Source of the DNA: UBA5069 sp964560495
Lineage (GTDB): Bacteria > Chloroflexota > Anaerolineae > Caldilineales > Caldilineaceae
Reading direction: 5' to 3'
Length of the DNA: 64,000 bases
NCBI GenBank assembly: GCA_964560495.1
Contig: CAZLMM010000008.1
Span: 65,205 to 129,204, forward strand
The stretch's first letter is position 1. Every line of letters starts with the position of its first letter. The position numbers and the translations under genes were made by a program. Positions 8,893 to 17,561 of the stretch are shown here, piece by piece. The notes below the pieces were generated by a model that made no database searches, was not told the DNA's origin, and was given only the letters and a program-made list of their open reading frames with translations.

Positions 8893-9897
8893 ATGCCGAT
8901 GGCACTTTTACTCGCAGGCGATATTGGTGGCACAAAGACGAGTCTTGCCCTGATCAGCCCGGAACGTGGCCCCTTTGACCCCATTGTTGAAGCCACATTT
9001 CCAAGCAAAGACTACCCAAATCTGGAGACATTAGTCCTCAAGTTTCTGACGCAAACAGGCGAACGGGTGGAACGGGCCGCGTTTGGCGTGGCTGGCCCTG
9101 TGGTCAACGGTCAGGTGGCAGCCACGAATCTGCCATGGCGTATGAGCGAACGAGAGCTTGAACACGCCTTACAGATCGAGTCGGTCCATTTGCTCAACGA
9201 TCTCTTGGCGATTGCACATGCTGTGCCCCATTTGCAGGCGCGCGACCTCTTCACTCTCAATCACGGCGCGCTGGTGGAGCACGGCGCCATCGCTGTGGTA
9301 GCGCCGGGTACGGGGCTGGGTGAGGCCTACCTGGTGTGGGACGGTCAGCGCTATCTGGCGCAGCCTTCTGAAGGCGGCCATGCAGATTTTGCTCCGCTGG
9401 ATGAATTGCAGCTGGGGCTGCTGCGTTATCTCTTGCAGCGCTTCAATCATGTCAGTTATGAGCTTGTCTGTTCTGGTATGGGGCTGCCCAACCTCTATCG
9501 CTATCTACGCGACACCAACCAGGCGCCAGAGCCGGATTGGCTGCGTGACGAACTGGCTGCTTCTGCCGATATGACAGCCACCATTGTCAACGCGGCGCTG
9601 CGAGATGAGCCGCCCAGCGCGCTCTGCGCCAGGACGCTGGAAATGTTCGTAGCGATCCTGGGGGCGGAAGCGGGCAACATGGCCCTCAAGGTGCTGGCGA
9701 CTGGCGGTGTTTTCATCGGCGGCGGCATTCCGCCGCGCATCCTGAACGCGCTGCAACACGAGTCTTTCTTGCGGGCGTTTCGTAACAAAGGGCGCTTTGG
9801 CGTGGCCATGGAGCGTATGCCTGTTCACGTCATTCTCAACTCCAAAGCTGCGCTGTTGGGTGCCGCTTTTGAAGGGCTAAGCCAGTTCCCTGCCTGA
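8893..9897 (+). CDS. glk: Glucokinase, bacterial Glk type
   Basis: ATP-dependent phosphorylation of glucose (cytoplasm). The 334-residue protein has the N-terminal phosphate-binding loop GDIGGTKTSLAL, the FGVAGPV and LLNDLLAIA segments, GTGLGEAYL, and the substrate-loop motif EGGHADFAP characteristic of the Glk family rather than of the ROK group, whose cysteine zinc motif is absent. AAGG precedes the ATG at 8893; the next in-frame ATG (8899) is also possible. It sits with fbp and pgl, suggesting coordinated glucose handling. Confidence 0.92.
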   Translation: MPMALLLAGDIGGTKTSLALISPERGPFDPIVEATFPSKDYPNLETLVLKFLTQTGERVERAAFGVAGPVVNGQVAATNLPWRMSERELEHALQIESVHLLNDLLAIAHAVPHLQARDLFTLNHGALVEHGAIAVVAPGTGLGEAYLVWDGQRYLAQPSEGGHADFAPLDELQLGLLRYLLQRFNHVSYELVCSGMGLPNLYRYLRDTNQAPEPDWLRDELAASADMTATIVNAALRDEPPSALCARTLEMFVAILGAEAGNMALKVLATGGVFIGGGIPPRILNALQHESFLRAFRNKGRFGVAMERMPVHVILNSKAALLGAAFEGLSQFPA

Positions 9898-10030
9898 TCG
9901 AGAAAGAGACTTTTGGGGATTTCTGAGCATTGGCTTGATAATCTGGAGTGCGTCAACCGTGCAGACACGAGGTGTTGTGTCCATACCTCGTCCCCCGAAA
10001 TACCGAGAAGATATGTTTCCGAGAGCAAAG

Positions 10031-10062
10031 ACGACGCCGCCAAATTCTGGCGGCGTCGTTTT
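10031..10062. terminator. Bidirectional terminator between glk and hsp20
   Basis: A perfect 12-bp stem (ACGACGCCGCCA, 10031-10042, with TGGCGGCGTCGT, 10048-10059) around the loop AATTC, followed on the plus strand by TTTT. It lies between two convergent genes, 134 bases after glk and 65 bases after the Hsp20 gene. Confidence 0.85.
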
Positions 10063-10123
10063 CGTTGATGGTTTGGGGGACAGTTGCTGTCCAGATCGAC
10101 TGTGCGCGACTTGTCGACGCGTC

Positions 10124-10582
10124 TTACCGGGCCAGCACCTTGATCTGCTTGGGCTTGACGGCTTCGACCTTGGGCGCCCGCAGGGTCAACACACCGTGCT
10201 CAAAGGTGGCCTCGATAGCCTCGGCGTTCACCGGCACGTTGAAGGTGATGCGTCGTTCGAAGCCGCCATGATAAAGCTCACGCTTGATGAACTGCACATT
10301 CTCGGGCAGCGACTGGAAGCGACCGCGAATGGCCAACTCATCGTTCTCGAAGGTGATCTCGACATCTTCCGGGTTGACGCCAGGCAAATATGCCATGAGC
10401 ACGAACTCCTCATCGGTGGCCCAAGCGTCCACAGGCAAGCGAGTTACTGTTGACTGACCGTTGATGCTGCCGCCGCTGCGCGCATAGTCATAAGCGCGCG
10501 GGTCGCGGTCAACCATGCGGTTCAGGGCGTCAGCCATGCTGACGAAATCGCGCACCAGGTTGTTGTAGGTGTTGACTTGCAT
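10124..10582 (-). CDS. Small heat shock protein (Hsp20/alpha-crystallin)
   Basis: A 152-residue ATP-independent holdase chaperone. The alpha-crystallin domain spans about residues 45-140, with the conserved LPGVNPEDVEI segment and the C-terminal GVLTLRAPK box. A short C-terminal extension (KPKQIKV) follows and carries an I-x-V type tail motif. The frame is open further upstream, but the ATG at 10582 has AAAGGAG at the correct distance and matches family length. The gene is monocistronic, with a strong terminator beyond its 3' end. No CIRCE-like operator was seen upstream, so its heat control probably differs from that of groESL. Confidence 0.92.
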   Translation of the reverse strand: MQVNTYNNLVRDFVSMADALNRMVDRDPRAYDYARSGGSINGQSTVTRLPVDAWATDEEFVLMAYLPGVNPEDVEITFENDELAIRGRFQSLPENVQFIKRELYHGGFERRITFNVPVNAEAIEATFEHGVLTLRAPKVEAVKPKQIKVLAR

Positions 10583-10791
10583 GATAGTTTTCTCCTTTTG
10601 ACGAACTCTTGCGATTCTTTTTGACTTTGTGTTGAAGCGATTCGTGTCTTGCATCAATGCTCATTAGTCTAGCCCGGGCGCGTTAGACGGGCGCAGGCGC
10701 ACTGTTACTGTCTGGTTTGCGCTTCGTCAGAAATGTGCTAGCGACTGGCCTGTCTCTTGCCTTCATCGCCATGCAAGCGCGCTCCCTGCGA

Positions 10792-10821
10792 TTGGGTGTT
10801 GCCAATCCACTGCTTTATACT
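10792..10821 (+). promoter_or_regulatory. Likely sigma-70-type promoter of the rmd-gmd unit
   Basis: TTGGGT (10792-10797), an 18-base spacer, then TATACT (10816-10821). Transcription would begin near 10828. The form matches other promoters seen here (TTGG at -35). Confidence 0.5.
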
Positions 10822-10833
10822 GTTTTGGGCAGA

Positions 10834-10878
10834 CCGTCTTTCCGTAAACTGTCTTTCGGTAAACCATCTTTCTGGTTT
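10834..10878 (+). repeat. Three imperfect 15-bp tandem repeats in the leader
   Basis: Units starting at 10834, 10849 and 10864 share the form CC/CTGTCTTTC.GTAAA with 2-4 differences. They lie between the predicted start of transcription and the ATG at 10888, so they could be operators or an RNA element; they may also be simple slippage repeats. Confidence 0.55.
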
Positions 10879-10887
10879 CTGACACTC

Positions 10888-11844
10888 ATGCGTGTACTTC
10901 TCACCGGCGCCGCAGGATTCGCAGGCAGCCACCTGGCCGAGTATTTGATTCGTGAAACGGACGTGGATCTCTACGCCGTCATCCACCGCCATGACCGCCG
11001 TATCCAGCATATCCTGGGGCGATTGCATGTGCAGCGCGGCGACCTACGCAACGCCTTGTGGGTCAGTGAAGTCGTCCAGGCCGTGCAGCCTGACGTGACG
11101 CTGCACCTGGCGGCGTGGAGCGATGTGGGCGGCAGTTGGCGGCAGCCCTGGACAACTTACGAACTCAACATTCAATGCCAGCTCAACTTGTTGGAGGCGC
11201 TACGCCGCTGGCGTCCCACATGTCGCACGCTGATCACCACTTCCAACGAAGTCTATGGACTGGTGCAGCCCGACGACCTGCCCATTGACGAGGAAACATC
11301 CTTTCGTCCCAACAGCCCCTACGGCGTGAGCAAAGTGACCCAGGACATGATGGCGCTTCAATACTGGCATAGCCACCGCCTGCCCACTGTGCGGGCGCGC
11401 GCGTTCAACCATATCGGACCCGATCAGGCCGACGATTTCGCCGCCAGCGCCTTTGCACGCCAGATCGCCGAGATCGAGGCTGGGTTGCGCCCGCCTGTGG
11501 TGCGCGTGGGCAATCTGGATGCGCAGCGCGACTTCACCGACGTGCGTGACATCGTGCGCGCCTACTGGCTTTTGGCGCTGAAGGGCCTCCCCGGTGACGT
11601 TTACAACGTGGGCAGCGGGACGGCGCGGCCCGTGCGTTGGCTGCTTGACACTCTGCTCGGGTTCACGACACACCGCATCGAGATCGAGGTCGACCCCGTG
11701 CGGATGCGACCCAGCGACGTGCCGTTGAGCGTGTGCGACAATCGTAAGCTGATGGACGCCACAGATTGGCGTCTCCAAATTCGACTGGAAGATTCCCTGC
11801 GCGCCATGTTGGATGTGTGGCGCGCCAACTTATTACAGAAATAG
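10888..11844 (+). CDS. rmd: GDP-6-deoxy-D-lyxo-4-hexulose reductase-like SDR
   Basis: A 318-residue extended short-chain dehydrogenase/reductase with the NAD(P)-binding GAAGFAGSHL loop at residues 7-16, a YGVSK active-site motif (Tyr-x3-Lys) and a DVRDIVRAY segment. It lies 16 bases before gmd. The Rmd family reduces the Gmd product, GDP-4-keto-6-deoxymannose, to GDP-D-rhamnose, so this role is the best guess; a UDP-sugar epimerase role is the main alternative. The frame is open from 10717, but homology-like sequence begins at ATG 10888, which is therefore chosen although no strong ribosome binding site precedes it. Confidence 0.75.
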   Translation: MRVLLTGAAGFAGSHLAEYLIRETDVDLYAVIHRHDRRIQHILGRLHVQRGDLRNALWVSEVVQAVQPDVTLHLAAWSDVGGSWRQPWTTYELNIQCQLNLLEALRRWRPTCRTLITTSNEVYGLVQPDDLPIDEETSFRPNSPYGVSKVTQDMMALQYWHSHRLPTVRARAFNHIGPDQADDFAASAFARQIAEIEAGLRPPVVRVGNLDAQRDFTDVRDIVRAYWLLALKGLPGDVYNVGSGTARPVRWLLDTLLGFTTHRIEIEVDPVRMRPSDVPLSVCDNRKLMDATDWRLQIRLEDSLRAMLDVWRANLLQK

Positions 11845-11860
11845 AGAGGAACGAACGACA

Positions 11861-12838
11861 ATGCCGACTGCACTCATCACCGGCGTGACCGGGCAGGATG
11901 GCAGCTATCTGGCCGAATGGTTGCTCAAATGCGGCTACCGGGTGGTGGGCATGGTGCGTCGCACCAGCACCATCAACTTCAGCCGTCTGGAACACATCCA
12001 GAATCATATCGAGATCACTCAGGGCGACTTGCTGGACCAGATGAGCCTCATCGGCATCTTGCAAGAAGTGCGACCCGATGAAGTCTACAACCTGGCCGCG
12101 CAGAGTTTTGTGCCTACCAGCTTCACACAGCCAGTGCTCACCGGCGAGTTTACCGCGTTGGGGGTGACGCGCGTGCTTGAAGCCGTCCGCATCGTCGATC
12201 CCAAGATTCGTTTTTACCAGGCCAGCAGCAGCGAAATGTTCGGCAAGGTCGTGGAGGTGCCACAAAGAGAGAGCACGCCCTTCTACCCACGCAGCCCATA
12301 TGGCGTCGCAAAAGTCTACGGCCATTGGATCACTGTCAATTATCGTGAGAGCTACAACATTTTTGGCTGTTCGGGCATCCTCTTCAACCATGAAAGCCCA
12401 CGCCGCGGCCTGGAATTTGTCACCCACAAGATTACCCATGGCGCAGTCAAGATCAAGCTGGGCATGACCAACGAACTGCACCTGGGCAACCTTGAATCGC
12501 GCCGGGACTGGGGCTTCGCCGGCGATTACGTGCGCGCCATGTGGCTCATGTTGCAGCAAGACCGCCCCGACGACTATGTCATTGCCACGGGCGAGACCCA
12601 CAGCGTCCAGGAATTCGTGGAAGAAGCCTTCGGCTATCTCGATCTGGACTGGCGCGAGTATGTGGTGCAAGACCCCAAGTTCTATCGTCCGGCAGAGGTG
12701 GACCTATTGGTGGGCGACGCTTCTAAGGCGGGGCGGCAGCTTGGTTGGGAGCCAACAGTGGATTTCCGACAGCTCGTGCGTTTGATGGTGGACGCCGACA
12801 TGGAGGCGATCACCACGGGTGGGCCGATCATGCGGTGA
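11861..12838 (+). CDS. gmd: GDP-mannose 4,6-dehydratase
   Basis: Converts GDP-mannose to GDP-4-keto-6-deoxymannose, the first step to GDP-rhamnose or GDP-fucose for surface glycans. The 325-residue SDR protein has the TGVTGQDGSYL cofactor loop, VRRTST, the catalytic SSSEMFG and YGVAK motifs, and the NHESPRRGLEFVTHKI block typical of Gmd. The ATG at 11861 has GAGGAACG upstream; the frame extends upstream only into the tail of the preceding gene. It is clearly paired with the reductase gene. Confidence 0.93.
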   Translation: MPTALITGVTGQDGSYLAEWLLKCGYRVVGMVRRTSTINFSRLEHIQNHIEITQGDLLDQMSLIGILQEVRPDEVYNLAAQSFVPTSFTQPVLTGEFTALGVTRVLEAVRIVDPKIRFYQASSSEMFGKVVEVPQRESTPFYPRSPYGVAKVYGHWITVNYRESYNIFGCSGILFNHESPRRGLEFVTHKITHGAVKIKLGMTNELHLGNLESRRDWGFAGDYVRAMWLMLQQDRPDDYVIATGETHSVQEFVEEAFGYLDLDWREYVVQDPKFYRPAEVDLLVGDASKAGRQLGWEPTVDFRQLVRLMVDADMEAITTGGPIMR

Positions 12839-12883
12839 GGGCAAGAGGAGTTTTGACGGATTGAGGTTTTGGGGGAAGGTGCG

Positions 12884-13654
12884 ATGCCGGTTTTCGATTT
12901 TGGCGGGCAGAGGGTTTTCTTTACGTTCCATCGCGAGGCGACCAGCGCGGGTGATAGCCGTCCGTCCCTGGTGTTGATCCACGGCGTGGGCGGGTCGCAC
13001 TTGCACTGGCCGCCTTTGCTGCGCCGACTTGATGGGGTGGATGTCTACGCCTTTGACCTGCCCGGCCACGGGCGTTCGGCGGGGCGCAGCTTCACCTCAG
13101 TCGAGCAGTACACGGCGCTTATCGCCGCCTGGGCGGAGAGCCTGGGCTTGTCCAACTTTGTGCTGGCGGGTCACTCCCTGGGCAGCGCTATCGCCCTGGA
13201 TGTGAGCCTGACCCACCCGCGCCTGCTGGCCGGGCTTGTGTTGGTAGGCGCCAGTTCACGCCTGCCTGTCAGCCCGGCTATCCTTGACGGACTGACCGAC
13301 GATTTCGTCGCCGCGACAGAGCTCATCACGCGTCTTTCCTACGCTGAAAACACGCCCGAGATTGTGCTCAAGAAACACACTGAACATCTACGCAAAGTCG
13401 ATCCGCAGACCCTCATCGATGGTTTCACCGCCTGCAATGCCTTCGATGTGACCGGTCGCGTTGCCCGCGTCGCCGCGCTCACGCTCATCATCGGCGGCCA
13501 GCAAGACCGTATGACGCCGCCAAAGCAGAGTCAGCGTCTCCATCAGGCCATCTCCGGCAGCGCGCTCCATCTCCTCGACTGCGGCCACATGATCCCCATC
13601 GAGCGCCCACAAGAGACCACCCGGTTGATCGCGACGTTCATCGAAGATGTGTAG
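12884..13654 (+). CDS. Alpha/beta hydrolase
   Basis: A 256-residue alpha/beta-hydrolase fold protein. The oxyanion segment LIHGVGGSHLHW, the nucleophile elbow GHSLGS, an acid Asp in GGQQDRMTPP and the catalytic His in DCGHMIPIERP are all in place, so it should be active as an esterase, lipase or related enzyme. No signal peptide. GGAAGG precedes the ATG at 12884. It follows gmd by 45 bases and may be co-transcribed, but a role in deoxyhexose synthesis is not implied by the family. Confidence 0.88.
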   Translation: MPVFDFGGQRVFFTFHREATSAGDSRPSLVLIHGVGGSHLHWPPLLRRLDGVDVYAFDLPGHGRSAGRSFTSVEQYTALIAAWAESLGLSNFVLAGHSLGSAIALDVSLTHPRLLAGLVLVGASSRLPVSPAILDGLTDDFVAATELITRLSYAENTPEIVLKKHTEHLRKVDPQTLIDGFTACNAFDVTGRVARVAALTLIIGGQQDRMTPPKQSQRLHQAISGSALHLLDCGHMIPIERPQETTRLIATFIEDV

Positions 13655-13779
13655 ACAAACCCACGCGTAGGCGTTGCGCTATCCGGCGCAGCCAAAATGG
13701 TGTTTGACGCAAAACGCTGCGGACTGTATCATTGGCCGCCCGTGATGTGATTTGACAGACGCCGGATTTGAGGGAATTG

Positions 13780-13846
13780 CTGATTTCTGGATTTCGAACT
13801 CATACTCGCCCACAATCTTCCAGCTTCCTGGAAGATTGTGGGCCAA
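13780..13846. repeat. Palindromic repeat B1
   Basis: A 15-bp perfect stem (13809-13823 with 13828-13842) around a CTTC loop, preceded by a conserved flank ending GAACTCATACTCGC. The same flank and a related hairpin occur at 22377-22450. It separates two convergent genes and could also help stop transcription, although no T run follows. Confidence 0.75.
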
Positions 13847-13947
13847 CATAAGGTCATCATCCAGAAAGCAGTAAGCAGCGTTCAAAGCAGTTGTCCCGCA
13901 TGCGCAATGGCCGGTTGGCGCACCGACTCTGCTCGTTGGAAACATAT

Positions 13948-16578
13948 TCACCGTAGCGCCTCCACCAGGCGCAACGTGATCTCCTTCGTTTCTAGTTGCT
14001 CTTCCACGTTTTCCAACACTGGCCCCACGCACGCTGGACAGCCCCGCACGCAGGGGCACGAGCGGACCTGTTCGTAGGCTGCGTTCAACAACTCTGCATG
14101 CACTTCAAATAGGCGCAGGCTGAAACCCAGCCCGGCCGCGGCACGCTCGTAGATGTAGATGGTGGGCAGCTGTCCTGACGTCCCATTCCGTGAGGGTGCG
14201 TCTCCCTGCCCCATCCGCCATTCCCCGCGCATAACGTGCACGTCGATATCCTGGCGGTCGCACATAAGAAAAAGCGGCGCCAGGTTGTGCAGGGTATAGG
14301 CCAGTCCGTCCAGTCCACTGCGAGTGCGCACGCTCATCTCCAGCCGTTGGTGACAGGCGCGGCAAACCAACACGAGATTCTCTAAACGGTTCGCCTCCCG
14401 ATACGCCTCGTTGACGCCGGCCGCGTAGCCAAAGGTGCGGAAGGGGCGCAGATGATGGACATCGTGCTGGCGACCCGGCGGCTCGGGCGCGCCGCAACGG
14501 GTGCAGCGCCGCTGGTCGCGCTGACGCACCCGTTCTCGCTGCTCCTGCCAGTTGGGGCCATAGTCGTTGATCGAATCGAACCAGACGCCAGCAAGCGCCA
14601 GCGCCCGCTGTGTGGCCGGCGGCGTCGCCAGCCAATAAGCCGTGGTCTCCAAAGTTTGGGCAGGATAGTCTAGACTGACCACGTCCAGCACCTCGTGTGT
14701 CAGGTGACGGAGCCGGCGGTAGCCAACGACGCTGGAATGGACGACCACGTCGCCATGAGCGACCAGCGCGCCAGCCACGGGTTTCTCGTCATGGGTCGCG
14801 GTCACCTGCACCTCTACAGCCCGATCCACTGCGGTGTAGAAGTCAACCTCCTGACGGGTTACGTGGGCGATGCGATTTTCCTGATCCAGCCGCGTCGTCA
14901 GATAGCCTTGTCCTTCATGGAAGTAGATTGCGCCGTCGTGGACAAGCATCTGTGCGCTGGCGGCGTCGATCTCGCCGATCAGCCGCGGCGCCGGCTCGCT
15001 CTTTGTTTCGCCCTGCCCATCCTCCTGGATAACCACTGCATCGGCGCTGCCAGCGCGCAGACTGATGCGCCGGCTGGGAAAGCCTGCGCCGCGCCAGAGC
15101 CAGCGTTCTCCGTGCTGTGACAGGTCGCCGTGTTCACCCAACAAGTCGAGCACATCCTGGGTGAATTCGCACGCGCCGAAATCGTCGCCAGCCTGAAAGG
15201 GCATCTCGAACGCGGCGCAGCGCACCTGATCCACCAGCAGGACCAGATTGTCGGGGTTGATCAAGGCCGCTTCAGGCGAACGCTCGAACAGGAACTCTGG
15301 GTGTTGAACGATGTACTGGTCGAGAGGATTGGCCGTGGCAACCAAGATCGCCAGCGACGCCTCTGTGGTGCGACCGGCGCGCCCCATCTGCTGCCATGCG
15401 CTGGCGATGGTTCCTGGATAGCCGCACAGGATCGCTGCCTGGAGCTGGCCGATGTCGATGCCCAGTTCTAGCGCATTGGTGGCGACGACGCCCATCACTG
15501 CGCCGCTGCGTAGCCCGGCCTCGATCGCTCGGCGTTCTTCGGGCAGATAGCCGCCCCGGTAGCCGCGAATGGCTGTCTGGGGATCGATGAGAGAAAAGTT
15601 GGCTGAGCGCATCTGGCTGCGCTTGATGTGCTCGCGCAGATATTTGAGAAGCAGCTCTGTGGTCAGCCGCGAGCGGCCAAAGACGATGGCCTGCACGCTG
15701 GCGGCGATGCAACGGGCTGCCAGCGACTCGGCTTCCAGCACTGCGCTGCGTCGCAGCCCATGTTCCGCGTCGACCATGGGTGGGTTGTAGAGGATCACGT
15801 GTTTTTCGCCCAGCGGCGCGCCGCTGCGCATGATCACCGCCACGGGTTGCTCAATGAGCCGCTGAGCCAACTCTTGCGGGTTGGCGATGGTGGCGCTGGT
15901 GCAGATGATACTGGGGCGGCTGCCGTAGAATTCGCAGATGCGCAACAGGCGGCGTAGCACATTCGCCACATGGCTGCCGAAGACGCCGCGATAGGTGTGC
16001 AGCTCGTCGATGACGATGAAGCGTAGACCGGCAAAGAACCCAGCCCACTGGGGGTGAAAGGGCAGGATGCCCATGTGGAGCATGTCGGGGTTGGAAAGGA
16101 TGATGCGGCTGTGGCTGCGTATGCGGCTACGCTGGGCCGCGGGCGTGTCGCCGTCGTAGGGTGCGGCGAAAGAGTCGGCGGCGCACCCCAATTGCAGCGC
16201 CCATGCGCCGATCTCTGCCAGCTGGTCATGGGCCAGCGCCTTTGTGGGATAGAGAAAGAGCGCCCGACTCGTGGGGTCATTCAGCAGGGAGTTCAAGGTG
16301 GGCAGCAGGTAACAGAGCGTTTTGCCGCTGGCCGTCGGCGTCACCACGACGACGTTGCGCCCTGCCAGCGCAGAGGAGATCGCCTCCGCCTGATGGCTGT
16401 AGAGCGACTCGATGTTCCTGGCCGCTAGACCGCAGCACAGGTCGGGATGGAGCGCCGGCGGAATGGGCGCAAATGTGGCTGCTTGCGCCGGTCGCACCCG
16501 CCAGGCAGCTACATTCGCCATGAATTGCGCGTCGCCGCGCAAGCTGGCGATCAGGTCTGTAAGGGCCATTGGCGACAC
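13948..16578 (-). CDS. DEAD/DEAH helicase with embedded HNH motif (MrfA/YprA-like)
   Basis: An 876-residue superfamily 2 helicase. Walker A is VTPTASGKT (residues about 79-87), the DEAH-type box is VIDELH, and the helicase C domain includes VATNALELGIDIG and QQMGRAGR. A C-terminal domain of the DUF1998 kind ends in a cysteine cluster (CPCVRGCPACVG). Between them, at about residues 680-746, lies a complete-looking HNH signature: CTRCG, then DVHHLRPF, then an Asn and VCRACH. The MrfA/YprA helicases take part in DNA damage repair. The HNH insertion is unusual to this reader. The GTG at 16578 has AGGG upstream; the ATG at 16569 is an alternative. Confidence 0.85.
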   Translation of the reverse strand: MSPMALTDLIASLRGDAQFMANVAAWRVRPAQAATFAPIPPALHPDLCCGLAARNIESLYSHQAEAISSALAGRNVVVVTPTASGKTLCYLLPTLNSLLNDPTSRALFLYPTKALAHDQLAEIGAWALQLGCAADSFAAPYDGDTPAAQRSRIRSHSRIILSNPDMLHMGILPFHPQWAGFFAGLRFIVIDELHTYRGVFGSHVANVLRRLLRICEFYGSRPSIICTSATIANPQELAQRLIEQPVAVIMRSGAPLGEKHVILYNPPMVDAEHGLRRSAVLEAESLAARCIAASVQAIVFGRSRLTTELLLKYLREHIKRSQMRSANFSLIDPQTAIRGYRGGYLPEERRAIEAGLRSGAVMGVVATNALELGIDIGQLQAAILCGYPGTIASAWQQMGRAGRTTEASLAILVATANPLDQYIVQHPEFLFERSPEAALINPDNLVLLVDQVRCAAFEMPFQAGDDFGACEFTQDVLDLLGEHGDLSQHGERWLWRGAGFPSRRISLRAGSADAVVIQEDGQGETKSEPAPRLIGEIDAASAQMLVHDGAIYFHEGQGYLTTRLDQENRIAHVTRQEVDFYTAVDRAVEVQVTATHDEKPVAGALVAHGDVVVHSSVVGYRRLRHLTHEVLDVVSLDYPAQTLETTAYWLATPPATQRALALAGVWFDSINDYGPNWQEQRERVRQRDQRRCTRCGAPEPPGRQHDVHHLRPFRTFGYAAGVNEAYREANRLENLVLVCRACHQRLEMSVRTRSGLDGLAYTLHNLAPLFLMCDRQDIDVHVMRGEWRMGQGDAPSRNGTSGQLPTIYIYERAAAGLGFSLRLFEVHAELLNAAYEQVRSCPCVRGCPACVGPVLENVEEQLETKEITLRLVEALR

Positions 16579-16695
16579 TTCGCCCTATGTGCTAGAATCA
16601 TGACAAGAGGAACCCATGCGTTTTGCAATCGACAGTCAACCGCAATTGAACCGATGAAGGATACTGGGCAGCCATCGACGGCTGCTTCCTGACCC

Positions 16696-17337
16696 TCACG
16701 GCGACAGCCGCTCCATCAGCCAACCGTCGGTCCCTCTTGTATAGCGCAGCCTGTCGTGAAGCCGGTGGGGCCCGCCCTGCCAGAACTCGAAAACCTGGGG
16801 AACGACCAGATAGCCGCCCCAATAGGCCGGACGCTCCGGCTCTTTGGCGGCGTATTCTGTCTGCAACTGAGCCAGGCGCTCCTCCAGCGCCGCCCGCCCA
16901 CTGATGACTTGACTTTGCGCCGAGACGAGCGCGCCCAGCCGGCTGCCCAGGGGACGGCTGGCAAAGTAGGCGTCCGATTCTGCGACGGGGAGCTTCTCCA
17001 CACGCCCTTCGATACGCACCTGGCGCTCCAGCGCCACCCACCAGAAACAGAGCGCAGCGAAGGGATTGGCTGTCAGCTCTTCGCCTTTGCGGCTCAGATA
17101 GTTTGTGAAGAAGACGAAGCCGCGCTCATCGAAACTCTTGAGCAACACCACCCTGGCGGAAGGGCGGCCAGTTGCGGTCGCCGTTGCCAGCGTCATGGCA
17201 TTCGGCTCGACGATCTGCGCACCCAGCGCCAGGAGATACCACTCGCTGAAAAGTGCGAAAGGGTCGGCCGGCGCGTGTTCCTCCAGCAACCGGCCTCGTT
17301 CATATTCCTTGCGTACTGCGTTGGGATCGAATTCCAT
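16696..17337 (-). CDS. pdxH: Pyridoxamine 5'-phosphate oxidase
   Basis: FMN-dependent oxidation of pyridoxamine/pyridoxine phosphate to pyridoxal phosphate. The 213-residue protein shows the family blocks MTLATATATGRPSARVVLLK, GFVFFTNYLSRKG, FWWVALERQVRIEG, ASRPLGSRLGALVSAQSQ and the C-terminal FWQGGPHRLHDRL. Each is a known substrate or FMN-contact segment. The start is ATG 17337, with GAGGA five bases upstream; the TTG immediately before it is rejected. It lies upstream of the helicase gene on the same strand, with a gap of 117 bases. Confidence 0.95.
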   Translation of the reverse strand: MEFDPNAVRKEYERGRLLEEHAPADPFALFSEWYLLALGAQIVEPNAMTLATATATGRPSARVVLLKSFDERGFVFFTNYLSRKGEELTANPFAALCFWWVALERQVRIEGRVEKLPVAESDAYFASRPLGSRLGALVSAQSQVISGRAALEERLAQLQTEYAAKEPERPAYWGGYLVVPQVFEFWQGGPHRLHDRLRYTRGTDGWLMERLSP

Positions 17338-17416
17338 CAATTCCTCGATACAATGGTGGATGGCCTGTCAGGTTCCATGCTCCTACGGAGCACAATCAAC
17401 AATGAACATGGTGCAA

Positions 17417-17460
17417 ATGACTCGTGACGAGTCATCCGTCACGAGTCATGAGTCATGGGC
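17417..17460. repeat. ACTCGT/ACGAGT palindromic cluster
   Basis: Overlapping inverted repeats built from ATGACTCGT and ACGAGTCAT. A similar palindrome lies at 63758-63795. They occupy the gap between the 3' end of the M14 gene and the pdxH start. Confidence 0.5.
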
Positions 17461-17561
17461 CACTATTTTTCAGAAAAGTCGTTTGTCTCACAGTGCAAAC
17501 CGTCACCGCCGCGGTTTATGCCTCTACGAAGTGGCCGCCCATCACTGATTTTGGCCGCGCC

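Larger units (their letters stand above)
10583..10887. other. Divergent intergenic region hsp20 / rmd-like
   Basis: A 305-base region. It holds the Hsp20 ribosome binding site at its left end, and on the plus strand a likely promoter (10792-10821) and three imperfect 15-base direct repeats (10834-10878) just before the deoxyhexose gene. An open frame from 10717 runs into the downstream gene but lacks conserved sequence. Confidence 0.5.

Noticed and set aside
16569..16657. Plus-strand promoter-like TTGGCG-N18-TAGAAT followed by a 13-codon frame (16616) and a small hairpin
   Set aside because: Could be a small transcript, but the peptide and the 6-bp hairpin are too weak, and it lies in a short gap antisense to pdxH and the helicase gene. 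Kept only as a note.
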